From CAYNRA01 sp046296415 (GTDB lineage Bacteria > Bacteroidota > Bacteroidia > Cytophagales > Spirosomataceae): 64,000 bases of DNA. Positions 53,536 through 62,560 of this stretch are shown here, one piece after another. The DNA lies in the NCBI GenBank assembly GCA_046296415.1, contig JBKBLN010000003.1:1-64000 (forward strand), given 5' to 3'. A model generated the notes under the pieces. That model worked only from the letters and a program-made list of their open reading frames with translations. It did no database searches and was not told where the DNA came from. Position numbers and translations under genes: made by a program. Position 1 is the stretch's first letter. Every line of letters starts with the position of its first letter.

Positions 53536-54812
53536 CCAATCGAAATAATTCCTAAAATGATCGAGGTAATTAACATGAGACAAGTGACTAAAAATGCCCA
53601 TGGGATCGTCTTTAGTTGATGTTCTCCCAAATCCACTTTGGCCAGACCAAGGAGCAGAAAAGTAGAGCCAGTCAACGGACTTACGGCAAAACCAGTTGTC
53701 ATCTGTCCCAACAAAGAAGCGCGTCCAATATCCAAACTGGTTCCACCAAATGAAATGGCCGTTTGAGATAGCACAGGTAAGATCCCGAAGTAATACGAAT
53801 CGGGATCAAACAACAAACTTGCAGGCATACTACCAAGACCCACAATCAAGGGGAGCTTTCTTCCTACGGGTTCGGGGATCCATTGGGTGGCTACATGGGC
53901 CATGGCCGCCATCATACCCGAACCTTTTAGTACTCCCATAAAACAGCCCGCTGCAAACAGAATGGAGGCCATAAACAAGGCTTCTTTGGCATGCACGTGA
54001 ATTTGCTCTTTTTGCTGGTCTATCCGTGGGAAATTGACAAGCAATGCCACCGGAAAAGCCATTAAAAAGATCACGTGGGGAGCCGCCCATTGTTGGATTA
54101 GGCCAACTAACGTAAGTAAGATTAAACCATAATTCAATGCCATCCGTCCAGAAAATACCTGAGGTAATTCGGTCACTGAAATCTCCCATTCGGATTGTAC
54201 CGGCAGAAGGACTTCCTTATAACCAAGGTAAGCTGAAATAATTAGGACCGAAACCAATCCAACCGCCATGGGAATCAGTAGGGGATGAAATAAGTCGGAG
54301 ACAGGAACTTGCAATGAAGTCGCTGCCCGAAGCGTAGGTCCACCCCAAGGAACGATATTCATGGTACCAGCCGCCAATGCCACAATGGTGGCTAAGGTAG
54401 TCCGTTTTAAACCCAATCGGTCAAAGACTGGCCCCATGGCAGGTATCACCACCAAAAAGGTAACCGCCCCTGAACCGTCCAAATGTACGATCATGGCCAG
54501 AATAGCGGTGGCAACGCATAACTTGATAGGATTTTCACCTGCTACGCTCATAAGTCCGCGAATGATGGGTTCAAACGTACCCGCATCCTTCAAAACGCCA
54601 AAAAAAAGGATAGCAAACAAAAACATGATTCCGGTCGGAGCGATGGTAGCAAGGCCTTCTGCGATCATTTTGGGTAATTGAACTCCATGCCCCGCGAGTA
54701 CTGCAAATCCAATAGGAACAAGGATGAGGGCAATGAGGGGGGACGTTCGTTTCGATAAAATCAGCCCAAGCAAGGTCAATAAAGTGGCAATTCCATAAAG
54801 AGCCAGCAGCAT
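53532..54812 (-). CDS. CitMHS family carboxylate transporter
   Basis: A 426-residue membrane protein with about 12 helices, of the citrate-Mg/Ca symporter family. TGIMFLFAILFFGVLKDAGTF, HLDGSGAVTFLVVIPAM, NIVPWGGPTLRAATSL and SPLTGSTFLLLGLAKVDLG are typical. It is the first gene of the operon with AtuA and AtuA-C. It likely imports a metal-complexed di- or tricarboxylate. Confidence 0.9.
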   Translation of the reverse strand: MLLALYGIATLLTLLGLILSKRTSPLIALILVPIGFAVLAGHGVQLPKMIAEGLATIAPTGIMFLFAILFFGVLKDAGTFEPIIRGLMSVAGENPIKLCVATAILAMIVHLDGSGAVTFLVVIPAMGPVFDRLGLKRTTLATIVALAAGTMNIVPWGGPTLRAATSLQVPVSDLFHPLLIPMAVGLVSVLIISAYLGYKEVLLPVQSEWEISVTELPQVFSGRMALNYGLILLTLVGLIQQWAAPHVIFLMAFPVALLVNFPRIDQQKEQIHVHAKEALFMASILFAAGCFMGVLKGSGMMAAMAHVATQWIPEPVGRKLPLIVGLGSMPASLLFDPDSYYFGILPVLSQTAISFGGTSLDIGRASLLGQMTTGFAVSPLTGSTFLLLGLAKVDLGEHQLKTIPWAFLVTCLMLITSIILGIISIG

Positions 54813-54949
54813 ACAGTTGAATAGGTTGTGGTTGAATTGGCGGTTAATTACCGAATTTTTTTAGACATTGAAAATTATTTCTGAAACGAAGGCGCTCCAA
54901 TCGCCTAAAAACTACCTAACTTAGGTTCAATCAACCAACAATTGAAAAA

Positions 54950-55390
54950 ATGAAACCCATCTTTCAAGATTTCCTACTGCAAAATCAAATCAGTCTCAGC
55001 TACACCCTTAAGAAAATTACATCGGAAAACATCTCCATGCGACTTACGCCCGAAGCTGCCTCGGTGGGATTTATCTACCGACACATCGGTGAAGTCATGC
55101 ATTTAATGGGACAATTTTTTGGATTCCCTACTGAGGTTAAAAATACGACGATGGGATTCCAGGATGAGGGCCAAGGATCGGATCTTCTCGTTACCCAAAA
55201 ACTTGTTGAGGATGGATTTAAGTTGATGGATCACATTATTGAATCGACACCTGATGAAAGCTGGTCGGAGCAAATCGAAACTCCTTTTTTTGGAACATTA
55301 TCCAAGGCTCGCTTATTTTCTCATATACTGTACCATAACTCGTACCATACCGGACAGATGGCACTCACCCTGAAACGAGGAGGAATATAA
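54950..55390 (+). CDS. DinB family protein
   Basis: A 146-residue four-helix protein with metal-binding His residues of DinB/YfiT type: FIYRHIGEVMHLMGQF and FSHILYHNSYHTGQMALTLKRGG. Members are thiol-dependent transferases or stress proteins; no substrate is known. Monocistronic. Confidence 0.88.
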   Translation: MKPIFQDFLLQNQISLSYTLKKITSENISMRLTPEAASVGFIYRHIGEVMHLMGQFFGFPTEVKNTTMGFQDEGQGSDLLVTQKLVEDGFKLMDHIIESTPDESWSEQIETPFFGTLSKARLFSHILYHNSYHTGQMALTLKRGGI

Positions 55391-55453
55391 TCTCCCTTGT
55401 GAAAGTCAAAAACAGGTTTTAAAAAAACAATGGCATCGTATCAAGACCAAAAA

Positions 55454-56479
55454 ATGAGGGCTCTTATTTTTTTTCTTTGTTTTGGCTTTATGGCTAGAGG
55501 TCAAAATATCTCTTCCTGGCAAATCACTCGGTCCAACTCTATTGAGGTGTCAACTCCCGCCTGCCATGCCGCGACCCTGGAAGAAGTAAGTCCCGGGCAT
55601 TTAGTTTCGGCTTGGTTTGGAGGACAATACGAGGGATCCAACGATGTCGGAATTTACCTAGCTCATTTTAAAAACAACGGATGGTCTACACCTCAACGGA
55701 TTCTTTCTCCTCATATAATTCAACAAGATACCTTACCTCTTTGGAATCCGGTTTTGTTTAAAAGTGCTCAAGGTATTCTGTATTTGTTTTACAAATATGG
55801 AAAAAATCCAAGAGAATGGCTGGGAGCTTTCATAACCTCCAACGATTTGGGTGAAAGTTGGTCACAACCCCAAAATTTACCCGATGGGTTTTTAGGTCCT
55901 ATCCGAAATAAGCCTCTTGAGGTATCCCCTGGTATTATTCTCTTTGGCAGCAGCACAGAAAGCATTGAAAATGATCTATGGCGCGTTCATTTGGAACGCT
56001 TCATTGAAAAAAACAGCTATTGGGAAAAGATATCGGTTCCAAATCCAAAAAATTTGGACGTTATTCAACCCACCTTTCTTTCACATGGTGGAAATAAGAT
56101 ACAAATTTTATGTCGGAGCCGACACAACCGCGTCATTAGTAGCTGGTCGAGCGATAGGGGAAAAACCTGGGGTCCTTTAGATAGTTTACAGTTGATTCAC
56201 TCCAATTCCGGTATAGATGCCGAAACCATTTCGAAAACCGATTTTTTATTAGTTAACAATCCCCTGTTGAAAGGTGAAGAATGGTATGTTGGGCGTAATG
56301 TTTTGTCGGTGGAATATTCGATGGATGGATTACAATGGAAAACAATTTTGGATTTAGAAAATGAGCCTAAAGGCGAATTTAGTTATCCGGCAATCAAAAA
56401 GACGCTCGACGGAAAAGTTCACATCTTGTATACCTTCAATAGAAGAAAAATCAAGCATATAGAATTGGAACGACATTAA
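55454..56479 (+). CDS. Sialidase-like protein (BNR repeats)
   Basis: A 341-residue secreted protein: signal peptide 1-17 (ending MARGQ), then a six-bladed propeller of the BNR_2 type with Asp-box remnants (SNDLGESWSQP, SSDRGKTWGPL), AWFGGQYEGSNDVGIYLA, LWNPVLFKSAQGILYLFYKYG and the late FSYPAIKKTLDGKVHILYT. Related proteins are annotated as exo-alpha-sialidases, though many cleave other glycans. ATG 55454 is preferred over 55430 because the signal peptide then has a normal start. Confidence 0.85.
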   Translation: MRALIFFLCFGFMARGQNISSWQITRSNSIEVSTPACHAATLEEVSPGHLVSAWFGGQYEGSNDVGIYLAHFKNNGWSTPQRILSPHIIQQDTLPLWNPVLFKSAQGILYLFYKYGKNPREWLGAFITSNDLGESWSQPQNLPDGFLGPIRNKPLEVSPGIILFGSSTESIENDLWRVHLERFIEKNSYWEKISVPNPKNLDVIQPTFLSHGGNKIQILCRSRHNRVISSWSSDRGKTWGPLDSLQLIHSNSGIDAETISKTDFLLVNNPLLKGEEWYVGRNVLSVEYSMDGLQWKTILDLENEPKGEFSYPAIKKTLDGKVHILYTFNRRKIKHIELERH

Positions 56480-56506
56480 AAAACGACCACGGAGACGTGG
56501 TCGTTT
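56480..56506. terminator. Bidirectional terminator
   Basis: AAAACGACCACG-gaga-CGTGGTCGTTT between convergent genes. Confidence 0.8.
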
Positions 56507-56534
56507 AAATTGACGAAATCGACGTTTAAGTCCC

Positions 56535-57242
56535 TCAGTCGTCCCGACGTCCAAGGAATAGCATCACATAATAAGCCAAATTGGCAACCGCTCCCAAGGC
56601 ACCCACCACGTAGGTCATGGCGGCCCATTTCAAGGCATCTTTAGCCATGGCATGCTCTTGGCGATTCACCATATTTCGAGCTTCCATCCATTTAAGAGCC
56701 CGGTTACTGGCGTCAAATTCAACGGGAAGGGTAATCAAGGAGAAAGCCGCTAGGGCTGCATTCGCTACGATAAGGACCATTAAAATCAGATTCCCCATAG
56801 CACTTCCTTGGGTAATCATATAAAACCCACCCATGAATAGGAAAGTATTAGCCATTCCCATGATTTGGGATGCCACATTCACGATTGGTACCAATGCCGA
56901 CCGCATCCGAAGAGCCGAATAGGCTGTCGCATGTTGGACAGCATGCCCGCATTCGTGAGCTGCAACTGCTGCCGCCGCCGCACTTCGGCCGTGATACACA
57001 TCAGTGCTTAAATTTACTGTTTTGTTCAGTGGATTGTAATGATCCGTTAGCTGACCTTCGACATGGGTGATTTTAACATCGTAAATCTGGTTGTCATGCA
57101 GCATTTTTTCAGCGATTTGCGCCCCTGAAAGTCCGTTATACAACCCTATGCGCGAATATTCGGTAAATTTTCTTTTCAGTTTTGAAGAGACATACCATGA
57201 AATGGCCATGAAGACCAAACTAATCACTAGAATACCAGACAT
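56535..57242 (-). CDS. YugP-like zinc metallopeptidase
   Basis: A 235-residue membrane protein with an N-terminal helix, the zinc motif HECGHAVQ (HExxH) in the middle of AAVAAHECGHAVQHATAYSALRMR, and two further helices (MGMANTFLFMGGFYMI; ILMVLIVANAALAAFSLITL). Protein family Zn_peptidase_2. Last gene of the panD-flippase cluster, 54 bp behind the flippase gene. Confidence 0.9.
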   Translation of the reverse strand: MSGILVISLVFMAISWYVSSKLKRKFTEYSRIGLYNGLSGAQIAEKMLHDNQIYDVKITHVEGQLTDHYNPLNKTVNLSTDVYHGRSAAAAAVAAHECGHAVQHATAYSALRMRSALVPIVNVASQIMGMANTFLFMGGFYMITQGSAMGNLILMVLIVANAALAAFSLITLPVEFDASNRALKWMEARNMVNRQEHAMAKDALKWAAMTYVVGALGAVANLAYYVMLFLGRRDD

Positions 57243-57296
57243 AATCTTTAAATCGAATTTACTGTTTAAACATAACGAATAAAGCCATTGGTTCGT

Positions 57297-58307
57297 CTAC
57301 TTGACAACGTTTTGATCAACGGCTGTAGAACGGGATGGAGCAAAGGAAGCAAGGATAAATCCGATTCCTCCAAATAATACTACCAAAGCGAGGCCAATCA
57401 TCGTATGAAGGAAAGTGGCTAGGGCAATGCCGTCCGCCTGACTTAAGCCATACAACACCACAATTTGACCAACCAAGAAGTGGTAACTTCCAATTCCTCC
57501 GACCGTTGGAGCAGCCATTCCGATCGTTCCCATCACTAAGATAGTTAAGACGGCCAAATACGACAAATGTTTCGTTTCAGGCAATGCTTGGCAAAGGAAA
57601 TACGTCATCAAAAAATACATGATCCAAATAATGGCAGTATGTAGAAAAAAGGCACCTGGACTTTTCATTCTAAAAATCCCACTAAAGCCATCCCATAAAC
57701 TAAGTACCCATTGCCAAATTTTTGCCACCCAGGTTATTTGAAGCCAAGTAGCACCGTACTTGCGGATCATGAGGTAAACCAAAACAAATCCAACTAGCAC
57801 TCCTACTCCTAAACCTGCTAATATACCGGGCGACCGAAATTTGTCACCCGCCAGCTGCCAAAAGAAGCCTTGAATACGGTCAAACTCCAAAACTAAATTT
57901 AAAACGATTAACAAAGCCAAGACCACCACATCCATCAATCGCTCGGCCACGACCGCTCCGAATGATTTCTCAAAGGGTACCTGTTCCATTTTTGCCAACG
58001 AACCACATCGAGCCAATTCACCTGCGCGGGGTAAAACCAAGTTGATCAAATACCCAATTAGCACAGCAAGAGTTGTACGGTATGTGGATGGATTGTATCC
58101 ACTGGGTTCCAACATTAATTTCCATCGGTACCCCCTTGAGACGTGCGCGATGAGTTGAACCAACGCGGTCAGGAAAACCCAGGTGTAATCAGCGGATTGA
58201 AACTTGGACTGGAGATCCCCCAAGTTAATGTCCCGAAAGACATAAAATAAAAGCCCGCCAGCCAAGGCAATTGAAATGAGGTACTGACTGATTTTTTTTA
58301 ATTGCAT
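57297..58307 (-). CDS. Flippase-like membrane protein (UPF0104)
   Basis: A 336-residue protein with about eight helices of the lysylphosphatidylglycerol synthase N-terminal type. GYLINLVLPRAGELARCGSLAKMEQVPFEKSFGAVVAERLMDV is the family core, and MAAPTVGGIGSYHFLVGQ the second. It lacks the synthase domain. Probably flips a lipid-linked molecule. 14 bp behind panD. Confidence 0.88.
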   Translation of the reverse strand: MQLKKISQYLISIALAGGLLFYVFRDINLGDLQSKFQSADYTWVFLTALVQLIAHVSRGYRWKLMLEPSGYNPSTYRTTLAVLIGYLINLVLPRAGELARCGSLAKMEQVPFEKSFGAVVAERLMDVVVLALLIVLNLVLEFDRIQGFFWQLAGDKFRSPGILAGLGVGVLVGFVLVYLMIRKYGATWLQITWVAKIWQWVLSLWDGFSGIFRMKSPGAFFLHTAIIWIMYFLMTYFLCQALPETKHLSYLAVLTILVMGTIGMAAPTVGGIGSYHFLVGQIVVLYGLSQADGIALATFLHTMIGLALVVLFGGIGFILASFAPSRSTAVDQNVVK

Positions 58308-58321
58308 GAAAAAAGGAAGGT

Positions 58322-58672
58322 TTATGGGATCAGACGATTGTTTTCGTCCGGGAATACAAGGGTCGGTTGGTGGTTGGCGGCCTCCTCAGGGGTCATCCAC
58401 GCATACGCAATAATAATCAAAATATCCCCAACCTGCGCTTTGCGGGCTGCCGCGCCATTTAAACAGATGGTACCTGAATTCCGCTCCCCTTTGATTACAT
58501 AGGTCTCGATGCGTTCCCCATTGTTGTTATTGACTACTTGCACCCGCTCATTCGGCTGGATACCTGCGGCCTCCAACAAGGCCTCGTCAATGGTAATGCT
58601 ACCTACATAATTCAATTCGGCTTGAGTAACTTTTACGCGGTGGATTTTTGATTTAAAGATGTTTAAATACAT
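58322..58672 (-). CDS. panD: Aspartate 1-decarboxylase
   Basis: A 116-residue proenzyme making beta-alanine for pantothenate and CoA. It cuts itself between Gly24 and Ser25 (YVGSITID), and Ser25 becomes the pyruvoyl group. ATG 58672 gives the standard length; the frame upstream belongs to non-coding DNA, and the promoter at 58700 confirms this. First gene of a minus-strand operon with the flippase and YugP. Confidence 0.95.
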   Translation of the reverse strand: MYLNIFKSKIHRVKVTQAELNYVGSITIDEALLEAAGIQPNERVQVVNNNNGERIETYVIKGERNSGTICLNGAAARKAQVGDILIIIAYAWMTPEEAANHQPTLVFPDENNRLIP

Positions 58673-58699
58673 ATCGATGAAGTCGTCAGATTTGTCCGG

Positions 58700-58707
58700 C
58701 AAAAATA
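58700..58707 (-). promoter_or_regulatory. -7 box of panD operon
   Basis: TATTTTTG on the minus strand, 27 bp before the panD ATG. Confidence 0.55.
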
Positions 58708-59049
58708 CAAGTAAATTTATCGGAAACGAAAAAAAGCCCTGATTGCCCCAAACTAGCCTAAAATTTCGTACATTAATTTTTATAATGGTAGCCCAACGCT
58801 TGGAACGACTACCTGATATTCGATAGAAACAAAGTTTTGAGAATTTTAATCGTGCCCTACGTCGCCTGAATGAAACAGCCCACTTGGGTCCCACTAAAAT
58901 GTCATCGTGCGCACACCTAAATCAAATAAAATTCGAAATTGAGAACAGCGACCTACCTTATGTAGTTGATTTACTACAATATGAACAAATCAACTCAGTA
59001 GCCTTGCGTGAGCATATTGATCGTGTCGGGCTCGATTTTTATCAAAACA
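58708..59049. other. Gene-free stretch between panD and the epimerase gene
   Basis: About 340 bp without a supported gene. A 68-codon plus-strand frame at 58884 crosses into the epimerase start and shows no family resemblance. Confidence 0.45.
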
Positions 59050-59943
59050 ATGAAACTATTAATCACCGGCGGGACCGGATTATTGGGTAGACGACTAACT
59101 CACCTTTTGGCGGCACGTGGGCACGAGGTCGCTATATTAAGCCGGCACCCCAAACCCAACGCCTCCCTCCCCCAGTTCAGGTGGGATATGGATTCTGGTT
59201 GGATCGACCCAGAAGCTTACGCCTATGCAGAAGGGATTATTCACTTGGCAGGAGAGGGCATCGCAGAAAAAAGGTGGTCAGCGGCCCAAAAAGACTTAAT
59301 CATTGAGTCTAGGGTACAACCAATAACTTGGTTAGCCCGAGATTTAAGCAACTTCAATATTCAACCGAAGGCCTTTATTTCAGCCTCCGCTATTGGATTT
59401 TATGGAGGTGACCGAGGGGAAGAAATACTAACAGAAACAACCGAGCCGGGCCAAGATTTTTTGGCTACTTGCACCGTAGCCTGGGAAAAAGCTGCCCAAC
59501 TTCTGGAGGCCGACCGAAAAGTTCATCTGCGAATTGGCATTGTCCTTTCTCGTGAGGGGGGCGCATTACCCAAAATGGCCATGCCAGTTCAATGGGGGGT
59601 TGGAGCATCACTTGGATCAGGCAAACAATGGATGTCCTGGATTCACCTAGACGATTTGTGTCAATTTTTTATTCAGGCCGTTGAAAATCCATCTTGGCAC
59701 GGCCCCTTTAACGCAGTAGCTCCTACCCCCGTTCGACACCAAGATTTTTTGAAGATATTAGCCAAGGTTTTGAAAAAACCACTTTGGCTACCTGCTATTC
59801 CCAAATTCCTTTTGCAGTTGGCTCTAGGCGAAATGTCCATCGTCGTGACAGGTTCCGCTCGAGTGCAATCCAACCACTCCCACCCCATCCCATGGCAATA
59901 TCCAACGCTCGAAAAAGCATTGAATCAGCTTTATTCCAACTAA
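59050..59943 (+). CDS. TIGR01777 family NAD(P)-dependent epimerase
   Basis: A 297-residue short-chain dehydrogenase-like protein. Rossmann motif ITGGTGLLGRRL at the N-terminus, the family blocks IHLAGEGIAEKRWSAAQK and FISASAIGFYGGDRGEE with the Tyr of the active site, LRIGIVLSREGGALPKM and WIHLDDLCQFFI. Relatives are sometimes called SulA-like, but the substrate is unknown. ATG 59050 begins at the first strand. Confidence 0.92.
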   Translation: MKLLITGGTGLLGRRLTHLLAARGHEVAILSRHPKPNASLPQFRWDMDSGWIDPEAYAYAEGIIHLAGEGIAEKRWSAAQKDLIIESRVQPITWLARDLSNFNIQPKAFISASAIGFYGGDRGEEILTETTEPGQDFLATCTVAWEKAAQLLEADRKVHLRIGIVLSREGGALPKMAMPVQWGVGASLGSGKQWMSWIHLDDLCQFFIQAVENPSWHGPFNAVAPTPVRHQDFLKILAKVLKKPLWLPAIPKFLLQLALGEMSIVVTGSARVQSNHSHPIPWQYPTLEKALNQLYSN

Positions 59944-59966
59944 AAAAGGGGCAAGTTGCCCCTTTT
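59943..59966. terminator. Bidirectional terminator
   Basis: AAAAAGGGGCAA-gt-TTGCCCCTTTT type stem between convergent genes. Confidence 0.8.
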
Positions 59967-59989
59967 CTAGTTAAAGATTGCATGATGAG

Positions 59990-60724
59990 TCAGAATTTAA
60001 CTTTTTTGATGAGTTTATTTTCCTCTTCCGTCTTCCATTTTTTTTTACGCTCTTCACGTCTCAACAAAATACGTTGTTTAACACGCATCCATCGTTCATA
60101 AAGGCCAGACTCTTTCAGAAAATCCCAAACTGGGGGTTCTTGGCTTTGTTCCTCTTTAATTTTTACTTCCAAAGGATCGTATTTCATTCCAGTGCATAAG
60201 CAATGGGCTCGTTGTGTCCGATTTAAAATATCGTAATTCACACAACTTGAACAACCCTTCCAAAAATCATCATCTTTGGGTAACTCTGAGAAAGGAACTG
60301 GAATATAGCCTAGTTCGGAATTGATTTTCATGACAGCCATCGAGGTTGTCAATCCGATAATTTTAGCATCAGGATATTTTCTTCGAGATAAGTTAAAAGC
60401 CTGCTCTTTGATTTGGGTGGCGATCCCGCTCTTCCGATGTTCAGGATGAACAATGAGACCTGAGTTGGCTACAAATTTACCATGATCCCATGTTTCGATA
60501 TAACAAAAACCAACCCATTGGCCTTCACGTGTGGTCGCAATGATGGCTTTTCCCTCACCCATTTTCTGAATCAAGTAGTCAGGTGAACGTTTAGCGATTC
60601 CAGTACCACGTGCTTTGGCACTCGCTTCCATTTCGTCGCAAATCGTTTGGGCAAAGTGGTAATGCGAGGCATCGGCCACTTGGACTATGTAGAGACTCGA
60701 GGTGAATAAGTTCTGTGTATTCAT
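59990..60724 (-). CDS. GNAT family N-acetyltransferase
   Basis: A 244-residue protein. GNAT fold with acetyl-CoA site SGLIVHPEHRKSGIATQIKEQAF (about 90-112) and IGLTTSMAVMKINSELGY; the C-terminal third has four Cys in CSSCVNY and HCLCTGM, which could bind zinc, then a very basic tail. Similar proteins precede arginine genes in Bacteroidota, so an N-acetylglutamate role is possible; here no arg genes are in reach. ATG 60724 (MNTQNLF) is preferred over 60751. Confidence 0.85.
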   Translation of the reverse strand: MNTQNLFTSSLYIVQVADASHYHFAQTICDEMEASAKARGTGIAKRSPDYLIQKMGEGKAIIATTREGQWVGFCYIETWDHGKFVANSGLIVHPEHRKSGIATQIKEQAFNLSRRKYPDAKIIGLTTSMAVMKINSELGYIPVPFSELPKDDDFWKGCSSCVNYDILNRTQRAHCLCTGMKYDPLEVKIKEEQSQEPPVWDFLKESGLYERWMRVKQRILLRREERKKKWKTEEENKLIKKVKF

Positions 60725-60956
60725 CGTCGTTTTATTGGGCAGCTGCCACAAACAGGGAGACGCTGTATCCGAATTTTAGAAAATTGAAAGAATAAGAAAA
60801 GGAAAGGAGTAGGAGGCAATCTGCCTACATATTAGGCTAAAGATTGGCCAGCTTGGGTCCTTGCGGACCTAAGTCGTCGAAAAAAGGGCGATATGGGGAG
60901 ACGAACTTGTTGCATTGTCAAAATAACGATGCAAATATACAGGTATTCTTAATTTT

Positions 60957-62489
60957 CTATCTTTTTTTCTCCTTTTCTTTTTTTGGCGTTTGAGGGAACG
61001 GGGTAGACAATAGACCAACCAGCGTTTGAATACCCTGAAAATAGTGTCCTAACCGCAAATTTTCATTGGCTGCGTGTTGATTATTGTCTGAATTCACGGT
61101 CGGAATGATGATAGCGGGTACCTGAAGCAACGACACAAAGGGGGCGATTGGAACCGACCCGCCCATGGTAGGAATTTCCACTATGGCATCTGAGTGAACC
61201 GACTGTACGGCTGTTCGAACCCATTGACTTTCAGGACCATCCATCGATGTACCAAAAGCTTCGTATCCCCGTTGAACGGTCAAGGAAATTAACTTATCAT
61301 ATTGGGCCCGGAGATCCGGAGAAGGTGACTGATCGGGTACGAGGTGAAATCCTTGTCGCTCAATATGTTTTTTTAATTTTTCAATTAGCTGCTCTGGCCG
61401 AGTGGCCATGACGGTCCGGATATCAATCTCAATCACCACTTTATCCGGTATTACTGTTCCCGCTGCAGACCCGACCTGTGCAGCCTGCATGCCTCGAATA
61501 TTGAGGGAAGGGTACAATAATGACTCCTGATAGGTTTGTCCGACTTGATCGGGGGTTCGAATTCCCAACCTCTTGTGAAGAGTAGGGATATCATCGGGAA
61601 CCTGTTTCAATCGACCTAGGACTTCTGGGCTGGGAGAAATGCCGTCATAATAACCCGAAACTAAAACGCGTCCGGAGGCATCCTTCATACTGTGGAGTAA
61701 TTGAGCGGCTGAAAAGACTGGATTGGGTGCATAATTTCCGTAATGCCCACTGTGAAGAGGTGTTGTGGGCCCCCAAACCGTCAAGGTGACCGTTGTAATT
61801 CCGCGGGCACCATACGTGATCGTAGGGGCTTGGCTTGGGTGGGCTGGACCGTCTAAGATCAGAAGTATATCCGATTTTAATGCATCCCGATGCTGCGCAA
61901 TAATACCCGGTAAAGACGTAGACCCTTTCTCTTCTTCAAAATCCACTAAGACTTTTAAATGAAAAGGCAACTCACGCTTCCATTGTTCAAGACTAGCCAA
62001 GGCCGCAAGCAACATCACGCCAGGTCCTTTATCGTCCGATGCTGCCCGCGCAAATAAACGCCAATCTGGGTGGATTTCTCCTTGAAGTGCAGCAAGGTCG
62101 ATGGTCTCCCACCTGCCTTGGCCAGTTGGTTGCTTGAGGACGGCTTGGTAAGGGCTCGGTTGATCCCATTCCGTTGGGTGGACAGCCTGCCCGTCGGCAT
62201 GAAAATACATCATGACTGTAGGCGCCTGCTCCGATTTAGCTTTTTTCTCGAGCAATAATACCGGTTGCGTGGGCGTGGTCATTCGGGTTGAGGTAAATCC
62301 CCGATTAGCAAAATTTTTCTCCACCCACTGAATATTAGCTTCCATATCGCGGGGAATCGCGGCATCACAGGGTAAGGATAGAAATTCCACCAATAGAGGC
62401 AAGTGTTTTTTCCCTTGTTCCACTACCACTGGATTCCACTGAGCCGAAACAGAGGTGTGAAGAAAGATAAACCAGATCCAATTTCTCAT
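60957..62489 (-). CDS. Secreted M20 family dipeptidase
   Basis: A 510-residue zinc peptidase with a signal peptide (1-16). Metal and active residues: HADGQAV (His), ASDDKGPG (bridging Asp), VDFEEEKGS (catalytic Glu-Glu), LILDGPA (Asp), and the late NQHAANEN (His). The lid or dimerisation domain spans about 230-390 (TLTVWGPTTPLHSGHYGN). It likely cleaves dipeptides in the periplasm. Divergent from the esterase gene. Confidence 0.93.
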   Translation of the reverse strand: MRNWIWFIFLHTSVSAQWNPVVVEQGKKHLPLLVEFLSLPCDAAIPRDMEANIQWVEKNFANRGFTSTRMTTPTQPVLLLEKKAKSEQAPTVMMYFHADGQAVHPTEWDQPSPYQAVLKQPTGQGRWETIDLAALQGEIHPDWRLFARAASDDKGPGVMLLAALASLEQWKRELPFHLKVLVDFEEEKGSTSLPGIIAQHRDALKSDILLILDGPAHPSQAPTITYGARGITTVTLTVWGPTTPLHSGHYGNYAPNPVFSAAQLLHSMKDASGRVLVSGYYDGISPSPEVLGRLKQVPDDIPTLHKRLGIRTPDQVGQTYQESLLYPSLNIRGMQAAQVGSAAGTVIPDKVVIEIDIRTVMATRPEQLIEKLKKHIERQGFHLVPDQSPSPDLRAQYDKLISLTVQRGYEAFGTSMDGPESQWVRTAVQSVHSDAIVEIPTMGGSVPIAPFVSLLQVPAIIIPTVNSDNNQHAANENLRLGHYFQGIQTLVGLLSTPFPQTPKKEKEKKR

Positions 62490-62528
62490 TTGATTGCTCG
62501 ATTTTGAATAGAAAGTTAAGGCTTTTCT

Positions 62529-62536
62529 TATCTTTG
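62529..62536 (+). promoter_or_regulatory. -7 box of esterase gene
   Basis: TATCTTTG, with TTTG at 62503-62506, 25 bp before ATG 62561. Confidence 0.6.
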
Positions 62537-62560
62537 TTTATAGTCAAATCCCTTTCCAAC

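Noticed and set aside
53325..53619. Plus-strand frames opposite the AtuA start
   Set aside because: Antisense shadows of the conserved AtuA N-terminus.
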